Positions 29,607 through 39,890 are shown, counted from the first letter of the stretch. The stretch is 64,000 bases of DNA from Prochlorococcus sp. AG-409-A22 (GCA_003216135.1 QCJI01000001.1:62001-126000); one strand, 5' to 3'. The notes: generated by a model from the sequence alone, not told the origin. Numbers and translations are program-made.

Positions 29607-30899
29607 CTATAGATCATTCAAAGTTTGCCATATTATCTGATAACTTTTGTCTAATTGATCATCGGTAATACAAATTGGCGGCAAAAGATACACTACATTT
29701 CCAAGAGGCCTAATAAATAAACCTTTTTCCATTGATAAGCTCTTTATTTTTTTTCCAATATCATTTAAGTAACCAACCTTATTCCCAAGTTCTAAATCAA
29801 AAGCAGCTATAGTTCCAGTGATCCTAATTTTTTTTATGAATGGTAATTTTCTAAATTTAAGTAGATGATCAAAATGCTTTTTTTCTAATGAAAGATATTT
29901 CAGTGGTTCCTTTTCTAATAAATCAAGGCTTGCATTAGCTGCTGCGCAACCTAAAGGATTAGCAGTAAAACTATGACCATGCCAAAAAGTTTTTCTAGGG
30001 GACTCATCTATAAAGGATTGATAAATTTTTTCTTTAGTTAGAGTTATTCCCATGGGTAAGAATCCACCAGTTAAACCTTTTGAAATACTAATTAAATCAG
30101 GAATTATGTTAGCTCTTTTAAATGCAAAAAGGCTTCCACATCTTCCAAAACCAGTCAATACTTCATCGGCAATTAATAAAGAATTATTATTTTTTACTAC
30201 TTCTGAAACTTTTTTAATAAATTCAGGCCTAACCATATTCATCCCTCCAGCACCTTGTACAAGTGGTTCAAGTATTACTGCCACAGTTGGAACTTTAAGA
30301 AGAGTAATTAATTTTTGGATTGCTGCATCTTCCTTTCTTTCAACTTCGTCATCGTTTATCCAGGTAGAAGGCCATGGAGCTCTTTTTACTGGGAACATTA
30401 GATTATCGAAATTCTCATTAAAAATATTTCTTTCGCCTAAAGCCATTGCTCCAAATGTGTCTCCATGATATGCCCCTTCAAAAGCAATTATTTGGGTTCT
30501 TGTTTCTCCTTGATTTTGCCATGATTGGTAAGCAATTTTTAAAGCCACTTCCACAGCAGTAGATCCATTATCCGAAAAAAATAGTCGCTCTAATTTTGTT
30601 AACTTGCTGAGTCTTTCTGCTAATGTTTTAGCCTGTGGGTGTAAGAAATCGGCAAATATAACTTGCTCAAGACTTTTAGCTTGATTGAAAATAGCATTTG
30701 CAATGTATTCATTACTATGGCCATGAAGAGTTACCCACCAACTACTTATTCCATCGATAAGTTCTTTTTGAGGATCTTTAGTAAATAGAAGTGCATCTTT
30801 TCCATGAGTAACTTCTTGTTGAGGTTTGCTTTTGGTGATCTGCGTAAAAGGTGGCCATATATTAGGATGCCAATTTTGATTTTTAGTTTTTGGAACCAC
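29607..30899 (-). CDS. bioA: Adenosylmethionine-8-amino-7-oxononanoate aminotransferase
   Basis: A 430-residue PLP aminotransferase (class III) that converts KAPA to DAPA in biotin synthesis, normally with SAM as amino donor. Typical blocks are WPPFTQ near the N-terminus, DGISSWWVTLHGHSNEYI, GAYHGDTFGAMALG, LIADEVLTGFGRCG and the PLP-lysine segment SISKGLTGGFLPMG. The start is GTG at 30899, ten bases after the bioD stop. It is the last gene of the bioF-bioK-bioC-bioD-bioA operon. Confidence 0.96.
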   Translation of the reverse strand: MVPKTKNQNWHPNIWPPFTQITKSKPQQEVTHGKDALLFTKDPQKELIDGISSWWVTLHGHSNEYIANAIFNQAKSLEQVIFADFLHPQAKTLAERLSKLTKLERLFFSDNGSTAVEVALKIAYQSWQNQGETRTQIIAFEGAYHGDTFGAMALGERNIFNENFDNLMFPVKRAPWPSTWINDDEVERKEDAAIQKLITLLKVPTVAVILEPLVQGAGGMNMVRPEFIKKVSEVVKNNNSLLIADEVLTGFGRCGSLFAFKRANIIPDLISISKGLTGGFLPMGITLTKEKIYQSFIDESPRKTFWHGHSFTANPLGCAAANASLDLLEKEPLKYLSLEKKHFDHLLKFRKLPFIKKIRITGTIAAFDLELGNKVGYLNDIGKKIKSLSMEKGLFIRPLGNVVYLLPPICITDDQLDKSYQIIWQTLNDL

Positions 30900-30908
30900 A
30901 GATTTAAT

Positions 30909-31574
30909 TTAGATTGCTTTTGTATTTAAAATTGAGACTAATTTGTTTTTAATATTAAGTTCTTTCCATAGTATATCTAAATTATTTGAGTCAACTTTGG
31001 GAAGGTAAGGAAATTCAGCAATAACTGGTATACGACTAAATTCAACTAATGTTTTGGGATTGTCCAAGTGTTTTTCGCCATTAACAACTAGACCTAAAAT
31101 ATTAATATTTCTTTTTTGTAAGGCTTCAATACTTAGTAGAGTATGGTTTAGAGTCCCAAGTGAGCTCTTACATACAAGTATTACAGGCAGACCCCATTTC
31201 TTAATTTGATCTATCTGTAAAAAATTCCGTGTGAGCGGGACCATTAATCCGCCTGCTGTTTCTACTATTAATGGGGCATTAACTTTTGGTAAATGCAAAA
31301 AATTGAAATCAATAGTTTTTTGATCTATTTCTGCAGCCCAATGAGGCGATAAAGGTTTCGTAAAGACATATGCTTCGTTTATAATTTTTGCTTTATTTAT
31401 TCTTGCAAGTTTTTCTAAAGTTTGACTATCAGTTGAATTCTCAATACCACTTTGAATAGGCTTCCAGTAAAAAGCATTTAATCCTCTAACAAAAAAAGAG
31501 CTGATTAATGTCTTTCCAATATCAGTATCTGTTCCGCATATTACAAATTGGAATTTGTTATTAATATTGCTCAT
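30909..31574 (-). CDS. bioD: Dethiobiotin synthetase
   Basis: A protein of 221 residues from the ATG at 31574, whose ATGA overlaps the bioC stop by four bases; the frame is open upstream to 31607 but that would lie within bioC. The P-loop GTDTDIGKT (residues 14-22) and FYWKPIQSG are diagnostic of BioD, which closes the ureido ring of dethiobiotin with ATP and CO2. APLIVETAGGLMVPL is the second conserved block. It is translationally coupled to bioC. Confidence 0.95.
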   Translation of the reverse strand: MSNINNKFQFVICGTDTDIGKTLISSFFVRGLNAFYWKPIQSGIENSTDSQTLEKLARINKAKIINEAYVFTKPLSPHWAAEIDQKTIDFNFLHLPKVNAPLIVETAGGLMVPLTRNFLQIDQIKKWGLPVILVCKSSLGTLNHTLLSIEALQKRNINILGLVVNGEKHLDNPKTLVEFSRIPVIAEFPYLPKVDSNNLDILWKELNIKNKLVSILNTKAI

Positions 31575-32329
31575 AATTTTCTCATTATTTGGATAGTAAT
31601 TTCCCAAGAGAGATTAACTTTATTATTGAAATTCTTAGGCCAAAACTTTTGCATTGCTTTTAACTCTTTAACTGTTTTACGTTTAGACTTTGTGGATTTA
31701 GCACCAACATTAACTATACTTCGAAAAAGCTTATAAACATCTGGAAATTGTTCTAAATAAGTGTAGTTTTTTGAATAATATATCTCATTAGAGTTGAAAT
31801 TCTTTGATAATTCTTCTGCGTTAAGAAAGTGAAGTCCACTATATTCGCTATCAATTTTTATACAAGTTTTTTTCCATTCGGGGAAAGAATCTTTTGTAGG
31901 ATATGAAATTATTAAAAAACCTCCAGATCTTAATTTACTAAACCAATTTTTTATTATTTCCCCTGGGTTATCCAACCAGTGTATACAAAAATTAGATGTC
32001 ATTAGAGCACATTCTTTGATTGAGGGAGGTAAATCATTATTTAAATCCCACAATATTTTTTTACTAGATGATTTATTTTGAAGAAGCATTTTTTTGCTGA
32101 AATCAATTCTGGAAACTTTTTGCGTGGAGAATTCTTTTTCTATCTCATCAGCTAATAAACCTGTTCCTGAACCAAGATCTATCCATTCACCATTTTGAGT
32201 ATTTAATTCTTTTAGATATAAAACAATTTTTTCTGCAAAAACTCTCTGGATGTTTGAAGAATCTAAATAATTGATTGCTGCATTGTCGAAATTATTTCTT
32301 ATTTTGTCAGCCCACTCTTGATTATGCAT
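31571..32329 (-). CDS. bioC: Malonyl-ACP O-methyltransferase BioC
   Basis: A 252-residue class I methyltransferase with the SAM motif DLGSGTGLLA at 51-60. The N-terminal segment (KIRNNFDNAAINYLDSSNIQ) fits BioC, which caps malonyl-ACP with a methyl ester so that fatty acid synthesis can build pimeloyl-ACP. TSNFCIHWLDNPGEIIKNW is the family's post-motif block. It lies one base after the esterase gene that removes the same methyl group later, which supports the assignment over a generic methyltransferase. Confidence 0.92.
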   Translation of the reverse strand: MHNQEWADKIRNNFDNAAINYLDSSNIQRVFAEKIVLYLKELNTQNGEWIDLGSGTGLLADEIEKEFSTQKVSRIDFSKKMLLQNKSSSKKILWDLNNDLPPSIKECALMTSNFCIHWLDNPGEIIKNWFSKLRSGGFLIISYPTKDSFPEWKKTCIKIDSEYSGLHFLNAEELSKNFNSNEIYYSKNYTYLEQFPDVYKLFRSIVNVGAKSTKSKRKTVKELKAMQKFWPKNFNNKVNLSWEITIQIMRKL

Positions 32330-32330
32330 T

Positions 32331-33035
32331 TCAATAATCCAAAGTATTATTTATTATTTCGTACAAATTCAAATTAGTTAAGCAATGTCCTTGATTTGAT
32401 AATTTAATTAATTTTGGTTTTTTATGAAGTGTTTGACTTAATAACTCAAAAAAGTTTTTGTTTGCATCTTTATCAAGAATCAAATCATTTTCTGATTGTA
32501 TAAAAATAGTGTCGCAATTTTTATTTAAGAATTCTGGGAAATCTCTATCCTTATTTAGTTCTTTTAAATCATTCAAAAGTAGTGATTTATTTACACTTTT
32601 TAGATTTTCATAGAAGATATTTTTGAAATCAATATTTATAGTATTAGGCATAAATGATCTATCTATGAATTCTTTCAACATATCCTTCGTTTGATAGTTC
32701 ATTATTTTCTTTTCCATTCTTTTGAGAGATCTTACAGTTAAATTTCTTTTATTGCTTAAGGGCAGGAAATTATTAAATGAATTTATGAATACTATATGAG
32801 TAGCGTCTTGTAAAAGTCTTTTTTGGATTAAATGAAAACCAAAAGAATGACATAAAACCATTTTAATTTTTTGATTCGATAAATTTTTAATCCATTGTGG
32901 TTGTTTTGCATTTTTGTAAAAATATCCTCTTTCATTATCTTGCCAATACCAATTATTTTTCTGAAATTCAACTTTATAAATATCCCAAAAACTTTGATCT
33001 AAACCCCATCCATGTTGAGTAATAATTTGTTTCAT
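32331..33035 (-). CDS. bioK: Pimeloyl-ACP methyl ester esterase, BioK type
   Basis: A 234-residue alpha/beta hydrolase in the biotin operon. It starts with TQHGWGLDQSFWDIY (oxyanion-hole region). The nucleophile elbow reads LCHSFGF with Ser64, so the usual first Gly of GxSxG is Cys62. Likely triad partners are Asp184 or Asp188 (SENDLILDKD) and His217 (NQGHCL). Marine Synechococcus and Prochlorococcus are known to use BioK in place of BioH. Its position between bioF and bioC, overlapping bioF by four bases, supports that it hydrolyses pimeloyl-ACP methyl ester. The name is from context and family memory, not a search. Confidence 0.83.
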   Translation of the reverse strand: MKQIITQHGWGLDQSFWDIYKVEFQKNNWYWQDNERGYFYKNAKQPQWIKNLSNQKIKMVLCHSFGFHLIQKRLLQDATHIVFINSFNNFLPLSNKRNLTVRSLKRMEKKIMNYQTKDMLKEFIDRSFMPNTINIDFKNIFYENLKSVNKSLLLNDLKELNKDRDFPEFLNKNCDTIFIQSENDLILDKDANKNFFELLSQTLHKKPKLIKLSNQGHCLTNLNLYEIINNTLDY

Positions 33036-34171
33036 TTGAAATTTTTTAAAACAGATATAAATTTTTTCATTATGTTTAGATCTAAATTTTTTCTAATTGT
33101 TATTCGAATTCTTGATTCGCCAACTGGAACAGTTGGAGGCCTTATCGCAACGGCTAAAAATCCATGTTCTTCAAGATATCTTTGGAGATGCATTGCCTTT
33201 TCTTCTTGCCCAACAATGATAGATAAAATGTGAGATTCTCCTCGAACAGAGTAACTAAAATTTTTAAGAATTTCAGCTTTCCATTTTTGCGCAGCGTTCA
33301 ACAAATCAGCACCCCATTCTTTATTATTTTTAATTTTTTGAAGAGCTGTTAATGCACCTGCACTTAAAGCTGGCGAAAGAGCAGTTGTGTATCTAAATGC
33401 TCCACTTGTTTGGATAAGATGTTCACCAATTTTTGAGTTACAAGCGATAAAAGCCCCTCCGCTTCCAAATGCTTTACCAAATGTTCCTGTAATAAGAGTG
33501 ATGTAATCAGAAAAATTAAAACTCAGACCTTTGCCTTCAGGTCCTAAAATACCGATAGCATGAGCTTCATCCACTAATAATTCAACATTGTATTTTTGAA
33601 CAATTTTCGTTATTTCTTGTAGAGGAGCAACAGAACCCTCCATGCTGTAAAGAGATTCAACAACTATAAGAATAGAGTTGTGAGTTGTCTTAAATTTACG
33701 AATTTTATCTTCTAAATCTTTTAAATTATTGTGAGCAAATCTCACTAGTTTTGATTGAGCAGCTTTTACCCCAACCAACAAAGAGTTATGAATAAATTTA
33801 TCAGCTATTACAATGCTATTCCTATTGGCTAAAGCTTGAATGGCAGCAATATTAGCTTGGAAACCGCTAGGAAATAGGAGAACTTTTTCTTGATTAAGCC
33901 ATTCTGCAAGTTCTGATTCTAATAACTTATGTATTGGCCTTGAACCAGTTATAAATCTTGAGCTACCTGAACCTAATCCTTGCAATAAGCTTATTTCGTA
34001 TGAAGCTTGTATTAAATCTTTATCTCTACTTAATCCAAAATAATCATTACTACATAAGTCTATGAGGGTTTTATTATACGAATTTAGATTTTGAAGTTCA
34101 TATGGTTTTTTACCCAATGCAAAAGTTTTTAATTTACGAATTCTATTTTTCGGGATGTTAATTTTATTCAT
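33032..34171 (-). CDS. bioF: 8-amino-7-oxononanoate synthase
   Basis: A 379-residue PLP enzyme condensing pimeloyl-ACP with alanine. Family blocks are seen: DLCSNDYFGLSRD, GLGSGSSRFITGSRPIHKLL, VESLYSMEGSVAPLQEI, LLVDEAHAIGILGPEGKG and the PLP-lysine segment TGTFGKAFGSGGAF. It is the first gene of the biotin operon, with the ATG at 34171. About 140 bases separate it from the divergent helicase gene and should contain the operon promoter. bioB is not in this window. Confidence 0.96.
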   Translation of the reverse strand: MNKINIPKNRIRKLKTFALGKKPYELQNLNSYNKTLIDLCSNDYFGLSRDKDLIQASYEISLLQGLGSGSSRFITGSRPIHKLLESELAEWLNQEKVLLFPSGFQANIAAIQALANRNSIVIADKFIHNSLLVGVKAAQSKLVRFAHNNLKDLEDKIRKFKTTHNSILIVVESLYSMEGSVAPLQEITKIVQKYNVELLVDEAHAIGILGPEGKGLSFNFSDYITLITGTFGKAFGSGGAFIACNSKIGEHLIQTSGAFRYTTALSPALSAGALTALQKIKNNKEWGADLLNAAQKWKAEILKNFSYSVRGESHILSIIVGQEEKAMHLQRYLEEHGFLAVAIRPPTVPVGESRIRITIRKNLDLNIMKKFISVLKNFK

Positions 34172-34312
34172 TTTTATGTAATTAAAAATAAATGGATTTA
34201 ATTTTTAAAGATCTAGATTTACTTTTAAAGTTTGCAAGGTATTTATTGTTTATTAATATCTATATAGATCATATCTTAAGAAGTTAACTCATCCTCTCTT
34301 CAATCACAATTA

Positions 34313-37039
34313 TTGCTTAATTTAGAGGAATTTTTCCCTTTCCCTCTAGATGATTTCCAAATAGAGGCAATAAAAGCTATAAATAGCGGTAATTCTCTTG
34401 TTTTAACTGCTCCAACTGGTTCAGGCAAAACATTAATTGGTGAATTTGCTATTCATAGAGGTTTATCTCATGGAAGCAGAGTGTTTTATACAACGCCTTT
34501 GAAAGCCCTATCAAATCAAAAATTTAGGGATTTTGCTAATCAATTTGGTGAAAACTCAGTTGGCCTTTTAACAGGAGATATTAATATCAATAGAGATGCA
34601 CCGATCTTGGTTATGACAACTGAGATTTTTAGGAACATGCTATATGGAGAATTTGATCAATTTGATGACCCATTATTGAATTTAGAATCTGTAATTCTTG
34701 ATGAATGCCATTATATGAATGATCCACAAAGAGGAACAGTTTGGGAAGAGACTATAATTCATTGTCCTACTAGAACTCAAATAATAGCTTTATCAGCGAC
34801 AATATCGAATGCAGATCAACTTCAAAATTGGATAGAAAAAGTTCATGGTCCTACAGTCCTTGTTAATAGTGATACAAGACCAGTTCCTCTAGAATTTAAT
34901 TTCTGTAGTGCAAAGGGTCTTCACCCACTGTTAAATAATAAGGGTAATGGAATTCATCCAAACTGTAAGATTTGGAGATCTCCAAAAGGACAGAAAAAGA
35001 GAGGTAAACAAGGAAGAATAACTCAACCAAAATCTCCAACAATTGCCTTTGTTATTTCTAAACTGGCAGAAAGAAATATGTTGCCAGGAATATATTTCAT
35101 TTTTAGTAGAAGAGGATGTGATAAGGCTGTTGAAAATATAAAAGATTTATCTTTAGTAAGTTATTCAGAAGCAAAACTTATTTCTCAGAGGTTAGATATT
35201 TATCTTGAAAATAATAAAGAAGGAATTAAAGATAAATCTCATTGTGAGGCCTTAAGAAGGGGAATAGCTTCTCATCATGCGGGTTTGCTTCCAGCATGGA
35301 AAGAATTAGTTGAAGAACTATTTCAGAAAGGATTGATAAAAGTTGTTTTTGCAACTGAAACTTTGGCAGCAGGTATTAACATGCCTGCCAGAACCACCAT
35401 TATTTCATCCTTATCCAAACGTACTGAGGATGGACATAGATTATTATTCAGTAGTGAATTCTTACAGATGTCAGGTAGAGCTGGACGAAGAGGAAAGGAT
35501 TCCCAGGGATATGTTGTGACATTACAAACTAGATTTGAGGGAGCAAAAGAGGCTAGTGCTCTAGCCATTAGCAAGCCAAATCCACTACAAAGTCAATTCA
35601 CTCCAAGCTATGGTATGGTGCTTAATCTTTTGCAAAACTATAGTTTAGATAAGTCTAAAGAATTAATCAAAAGAAGTTTTGGTAGCTTTTTATATTTAGG
35701 AGAATCTTCAGCGGAAAAGATTATTCTTAATAATTTAGATAAGGATTTAGTAGAATTAAAAAAAAGTACATCTAATATTTCATGGCAAGATTTTGATAAC
35801 TACGAAAAGTTAAAGAACCGTTTAAAAGAAGAAAGAAGATTGTTCAAAATATTGGAAAAACAAGCAGCAGAAAAATTATCAGAAGAGATAACTAATGCAC
35901 TTCCTTATATAAAAGATGGGAGTTTAATTTCTATCAAAGCACCTCAACTCAATATGAAGGTAGTACCAGCCTTGATTTGCAAGAAAATATATGATGAAAA
36001 AAAAATCAAAAGTTTGCTCTGCTTGACAATTGATAATTTATTTATTCTTATAAAACCATCTTATTTGGTCAATATTTTCCCTGATTTAGAAGTGGTAGAT
36101 ATTTTAAACCTTCAGGAACCAAAGATGCATTTTTCAGGAGAACTTGTAAGAGGTGATAATCAATCACAGATTATTGTAAAGAGATTATTGGAAGTTTCTG
36201 GCAAAAATGATTTGCTTACTCCTCAATATGATTTAACAACAGAAGTTTTGGAACAAAAGAGACTAATTTCTAATTTAGAAACAACAATAAATAATCACCC
36301 TGCTCATAGATTTGGAGACACTAGAAGACTAAAGAAATATAGGAAAAAGATTATTGAGGTGGAGCAAGAAATAATTTCTAGAACTAATATTCTTGAAGAT
36401 AAAGAAAATTATAACTGGAGAATATTTACTGATTTAATAAAGATCTTGAATCATTTTGGATGTTTAAATGATTTAGAGCTAACTGAAGTGGGACAATCAG
36501 TTAGCGCAATAAGAAGTGAAAATGAATTGTGGGTGGGACTTGTTTTAATTAGTGGTTATTTAGATGATTTAGATCCACCTGATTTGGCATCAATTATTCA
36601 AGCAATCTGTGTTGATGTTAGAAGACCAAATCTTTGGTGTAATTTTAAACCTTCCTTAAAGGTTATAGACGTTTTTAATGAGTTGGAGGGCTTGAGAAAA
36701 TTAGTTTTATCTAAACAAAATAAGTTCCATATTGAAACTCCAATTTTTTTAGACATAGAGTTAACCGGAATTATTTCAGAGTGGGCAAGGGGTAAAAAAT
36801 GGCAGGACCTGATATTTAATACTTCTTTAGATGAAGGAGATGTTGTACGGATTTTAAGAAGATCTATAGATGTTCTTTCTCAAATCCAATACTGCGTAGG
36901 AGTTAGCAATAAATTAAAAAACAAAGCAAAGCAAGCCTTAAAAGCTATTAATAGATTTCCTGTTTCCGAATCTGATGATCTGCTAAAAGTTTCTGATAAT
37001 ACTAATCCTGCAACCAAAAGGATTGACAATAGTTCTTAA
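34313..37039 (+). CDS. Ski2/Mtr4-like DExH RNA helicase
   Basis: A 908-residue superfamily 2 helicase. N-terminal motor motifs are the Walker A APTGSGKT (33-40), DECH at about 130 (ILDECHYMND), LSATIS, and the second RecA domain with RRGIASHHAGLLPAWKELVE and SGRAGRRGKD. The C-terminal third is the DSHCT/ratchet region of Ski2-like enzymes (LTEVGQSVSAIRSENELWVG). Relatives act in RNA processing and decay; the plastid homologue ISE2 affects chloroplast RNA. The start is TTG at 34313; upstream sequence stays open, so the true N-terminus could be slightly longer. Confidence 0.9.
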   Translation: MLNLEEFFPFPLDDFQIEAIKAINSGNSLVLTAPTGSGKTLIGEFAIHRGLSHGSRVFYTTPLKALSNQKFRDFANQFGENSVGLLTGDININRDAPILVMTTEIFRNMLYGEFDQFDDPLLNLESVILDECHYMNDPQRGTVWEETIIHCPTRTQIIALSATISNADQLQNWIEKVHGPTVLVNSDTRPVPLEFNFCSAKGLHPLLNNKGNGIHPNCKIWRSPKGQKKRGKQGRITQPKSPTIAFVISKLAERNMLPGIYFIFSRRGCDKAVENIKDLSLVSYSEAKLISQRLDIYLENNKEGIKDKSHCEALRRGIASHHAGLLPAWKELVEELFQKGLIKVVFATETLAAGINMPARTTIISSLSKRTEDGHRLLFSSEFLQMSGRAGRRGKDSQGYVVTLQTRFEGAKEASALAISKPNPLQSQFTPSYGMVLNLLQNYSLDKSKELIKRSFGSFLYLGESSAEKIILNNLDKDLVELKKSTSNISWQDFDNYEKLKNRLKEERRLFKILEKQAAEKLSEEITNALPYIKDGSLISIKAPQLNMKVVPALICKKIYDEKKIKSLLCLTIDNLFILIKPSYLVNIFPDLEVVDILNLQEPKMHFSGELVRGDNQSQIIVKRLLEVSGKNDLLTPQYDLTTEVLEQKRLISNLETTINNHPAHRFGDTRRLKKYRKKIIEVEQEIISRTNILEDKENYNWRIFTDLIKILNHFGCLNDLELTEVGQSVSAIRSENELWVGLVLISGYLDDLDPPDLASIIQAICVDVRRPNLWCNFKPSLKVIDVFNELEGLRKLVLSKQNKFHIETPIFLDIELTGIISEWARGKKWQDLIFNTSLDEGDVVRILRRSIDVLSQIQYCVGVSNKLKNKAKQALKAINRFPVSESDDLLKVSDNTNPATKRIDNSS

Positions 37040-37049
37040 AAGTTTTCAA

Positions 37050-38432
37050 TTAAATCATTGAATCAGTATTCATTAGTTCATCAAATTGATATTCATTTAA
37101 ATAACCTAACTTAACAGTTGCCTCTTTTAATTTTATTGATTCATTAAAGGCTAGATTTGCAATCTCAGCGGCTTTTTCATACCCTATTTTGGGGACTAAA
37201 GCGGTAATTAGCATGAGAGAATTTTCTAGATTAGAATTTATTGTTTGATAGTTTGGCTCCATTCCTTCAACTAACTTAAGCCTAAAGTTATTAATTGCAT
37301 TTTTAATCAATTTTAAACTTGTAAGAATATTAAATCCAATTAGTGGCTTATATTCATTCATCTGTAAAGTGCCGCTGGAATTGGCAATTGATACCGCATA
37401 TTCAAAACCCATTATTTGAGTACATACCATTGATAATGCTTCACATTGAGTTGGGTTAACTTTGCCTGGCATAATAGAACTACCTGGCTCATTTTGAGGA
37501 ATGATTAACTCATAAATACCTGCCCTAGGACCTGAAGATAATATTTTAATATCATTTGAAATTTTAAATAATGCACCTGCTAAAATCTTTATTTGGCTCA
37601 TAACTTGTGCTAATCGATCATGTGCTGCCATCCTAGAAAAGTGATTCTTTGATTCATAGAAATGAATATTAGTATCGGCTGAAATTGATTTAATAGATTC
37701 TTCTGAAAATTCTTCTGGACAATTAATTCCTGTACCTACAGCAGTTCCACCCAAAGGTAAGAAATATAATTCCTCAAGACTCATTACGAGAGAATCTTCA
37801 GCATCTTTGATCTGTTGAGACCATGCAGATATTTCTTGGCCAAGAGTTATTGGTACAGCATCTTGAAAATGCGTTCTACCTATTTTTATAATATTTTCCC
37901 ATTCGGCACTTTTTTTATCTAGAGCATTGGTAAGTTCTTTTATTGATGGGACTAATTTATTTAGTATTTCAGTTACTACAGAGATTTGAATAGCTGCTGG
38001 GAACGTATCATTTGTAGATTGTGATTTATTAACATCATCATTAGGATGAAGCGGATAATGACTACCTAGTTCTGAATTTGTTTTTAAAGAGGCAATATTT
38101 GAAATTACCTCATTTATATTCATATTCGTTTGTGTACCGCTACCTGTTTGCCAAATTTTTAAAGGAAACTGTGAATCATGCATTCCATCAAGAATTTCAT
38201 TAGAGGCCTTTATAATCAGTTCTTTTTTTGCTTTATTTAATAAACCTAAATTGAAATTGGCTATTGCAGCAGCTTTTTTAATCAATGTAAGTGAATAAAC
38301 CAATTCAATTGGGATTAACTCTTCGCCAATCGAAAAATTGATAATCGATCTCTGAGTTTGAGCCCCCCATAGAGCTCTTGCAGGAACTTCAATTGTTCCC
38401 ATACTATCTTTTTCAAGCCTAAAGTTTTCCAT
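37050..38432 (-). CDS. fumC: Fumarate hydratase, class II
   Basis: A 460-residue fumarase of the oxygen-stable, iron-free type that interconverts fumarate and malate. The superfamily signature GSSIMPGKVNPTQCE is at about 318. Other active-site blocks are GSGTQTNMNINEVI and GRTHFQDAVPITLGQE. It follows purB on the same strand after 52 bases; both enzymes belong to the fumarase/aspartase superfamily and purB releases fumarate, which fumC can consume. The ATG start is at 38432. Confidence 0.97.
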   Translation of the reverse strand: MENFRLEKDSMGTIEVPARALWGAQTQRSIINFSIGEELIPIELVYSLTLIKKAAAIANFNLGLLNKAKKELIIKASNEILDGMHDSQFPLKIWQTGSGTQTNMNINEVISNIASLKTNSELGSHYPLHPNDDVNKSQSTNDTFPAAIQISVVTEILNKLVPSIKELTNALDKKSAEWENIIKIGRTHFQDAVPITLGQEISAWSQQIKDAEDSLVMSLEELYFLPLGGTAVGTGINCPEEFSEESIKSISADTNIHFYESKNHFSRMAAHDRLAQVMSQIKILAGALFKISNDIKILSSGPRAGIYELIIPQNEPGSSIMPGKVNPTQCEALSMVCTQIMGFEYAVSIANSSGTLQMNEYKPLIGFNILTSLKLIKNAINNFRLKLVEGMEPNYQTINSNLENSLMLITALVPKIGYEKAAEIANLAFNESIKLKEATVKLGYLNEYQFDELMNTDSMI

Positions 38433-38484
38433 CGTTATTTGTTTTAAAAACTGTCGTTAAACTTAAAATAAGAATTTGGAACAT

Positions 38485-39780
38485 CTAAATACTTAGCTTT
38501 TCCCATATTACATTTAAATTGTTTAGATGAATGGAGGGGTCAAAACATTCTCTTAAATCATTCTCATTTACTAATTCCATAATCTCAGGGTCCTGCTCAA
38601 TATTTTCTTTGAAATTTCCACTCTCATTATTCCAAGCTTGATGAGCATTTTTTTGAACTAAACTATAAGCCTTTTCTCTTGATAAACCTTTTTCTACGAG
38701 TAAAAGCAAAACTTTTTGACTAAAGATAACACCCCCATATATATTTAAATTCTTGAGCATATTTTCAGGATAAACTTTCAAGTTACTTATAATTTCTTTC
38801 ATCTCCCTAAGCATAAAATGCAAACATATAGATACATCAGGTAACATGATGCGTTCATTAGAACTATGGCTAATATCTCTTTCGTGCCAAAGTGCTACAT
38901 TTTCAAGAGCTGTTAAAACATAACTCCTCAAAATTCTTGATAAACCGCTTATCCTTTCACTACGTATAGGATTCCTTTTATGTGGCATAGCCGAGCTACC
39001 TTTTTGTCCTTTTGAAAATCCCTCTTCAACCTCTAACACATCTGTTCTCTGAAGATTCCTTATTTCAGTTGCGAATCTATCAAGCGAAGCACCGACTAGT
39101 GCAATAGTTTGAACATATTCTGCATGCCTATCTCTTGATATAACCTGAGTACTTGCTGTGTCTGGTTTTAAACCTAACAAATCACAAGTAATTTTTTCTA
39201 CTTCTGGATTTGTATTGGCATAAGTTCCCATGGCTCCACTTATTTGTCCAATGGCAACAGAATCTTTAAGTGTTAATAATCTTTTTTTATCTCTGATAAT
39301 TTCTGCTAACCATCCAGCCAATTTAAACCCAAACGAAATCGGCTCTCCGTGAATTGCGTGTGATCTCCCAATCATTAAAGTATTTTTGTGTTGTCTAGCT
39401 AATAATCGGACTTCGTTTTCTAGCTTTTCTATTTCCTCTAATAACAATTCACATGAATCTTTTAGCTGTAGAGATAAGCCAGTATCAAGTACATCACTAC
39501 TTGTCATCCCAACATGAATATATCTTCCAGAGTCTCCAACAAATTCATTAATATTTGTAAGAAAGGCTATTACATCATGTTTAACTTCTTTCTCAATTTC
39601 TTTTATCCTGGATTCTTCAAATTTTGCCTTTAAGCGAATCTCTGTTAAAGCCTCTTCAGGAATTTTCCCTAGAGAGAAGTTTGCTTGACATGCAGCAATC
39701 TCAACTCTAAGCCAACTCTGGAATTTTGCATTTTCAGTCCAGATTTTACCCATTTCGGGTAATATGTAACGTTCAATCAC
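38485..39780 (-). CDS. purB: Adenylosuccinate lyase
   Basis: A 431-residue lyase that splits SAICAR and adenylosuccinate in purine synthesis, releasing fumarate. The signature GSSAMPHKRNPIRSERISGL is at about 260, followed by HERDISHSSNERIMLPD. The N-terminus MIERYILPEMGKIWTE is the family's standard start, here with a GTG codon at 39780. Transcription probably starts in the 284-base spacer shared with tlyA. Confidence 0.97.
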   Translation of the reverse strand: MIERYILPEMGKIWTENAKFQSWLRVEIAACQANFSLGKIPEEALTEIRLKAKFEESRIKEIEKEVKHDVIAFLTNINEFVGDSGRYIHVGMTSSDVLDTGLSLQLKDSCELLLEEIEKLENEVRLLARQHKNTLMIGRSHAIHGEPISFGFKLAGWLAEIIRDKKRLLTLKDSVAIGQISGAMGTYANTNPEVEKITCDLLGLKPDTASTQVISRDRHAEYVQTIALVGASLDRFATEIRNLQRTDVLEVEEGFSKGQKGSSAMPHKRNPIRSERISGLSRILRSYVLTALENVALWHERDISHSSNERIMLPDVSICLHFMLREMKEIISNLKVYPENMLKNLNIYGGVIFSQKVLLLLVEKGLSREKAYSLVQKNAHQAWNNESGNFKENIEQDPEIMELVNENDLRECFDPSIHLNNLNVIWEKLSI

Positions 39781-39890
39781 AACTTTTATTCATCTTCAAT
39801 TTAAACTTTATAACTAAAATCCCATAATTGCTCTATGCTTTGAAGATGTACTTGCCATTGAAGATATTTGACTCAGATTATTTTTTTATG

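Noticed and set aside
30052..30468. 138-codon plus-strand frame opposite bioA
   Set aside because: It is fully antisense to bioA, whose PLP-binding motifs are intact; the translation has no recognisable pattern.
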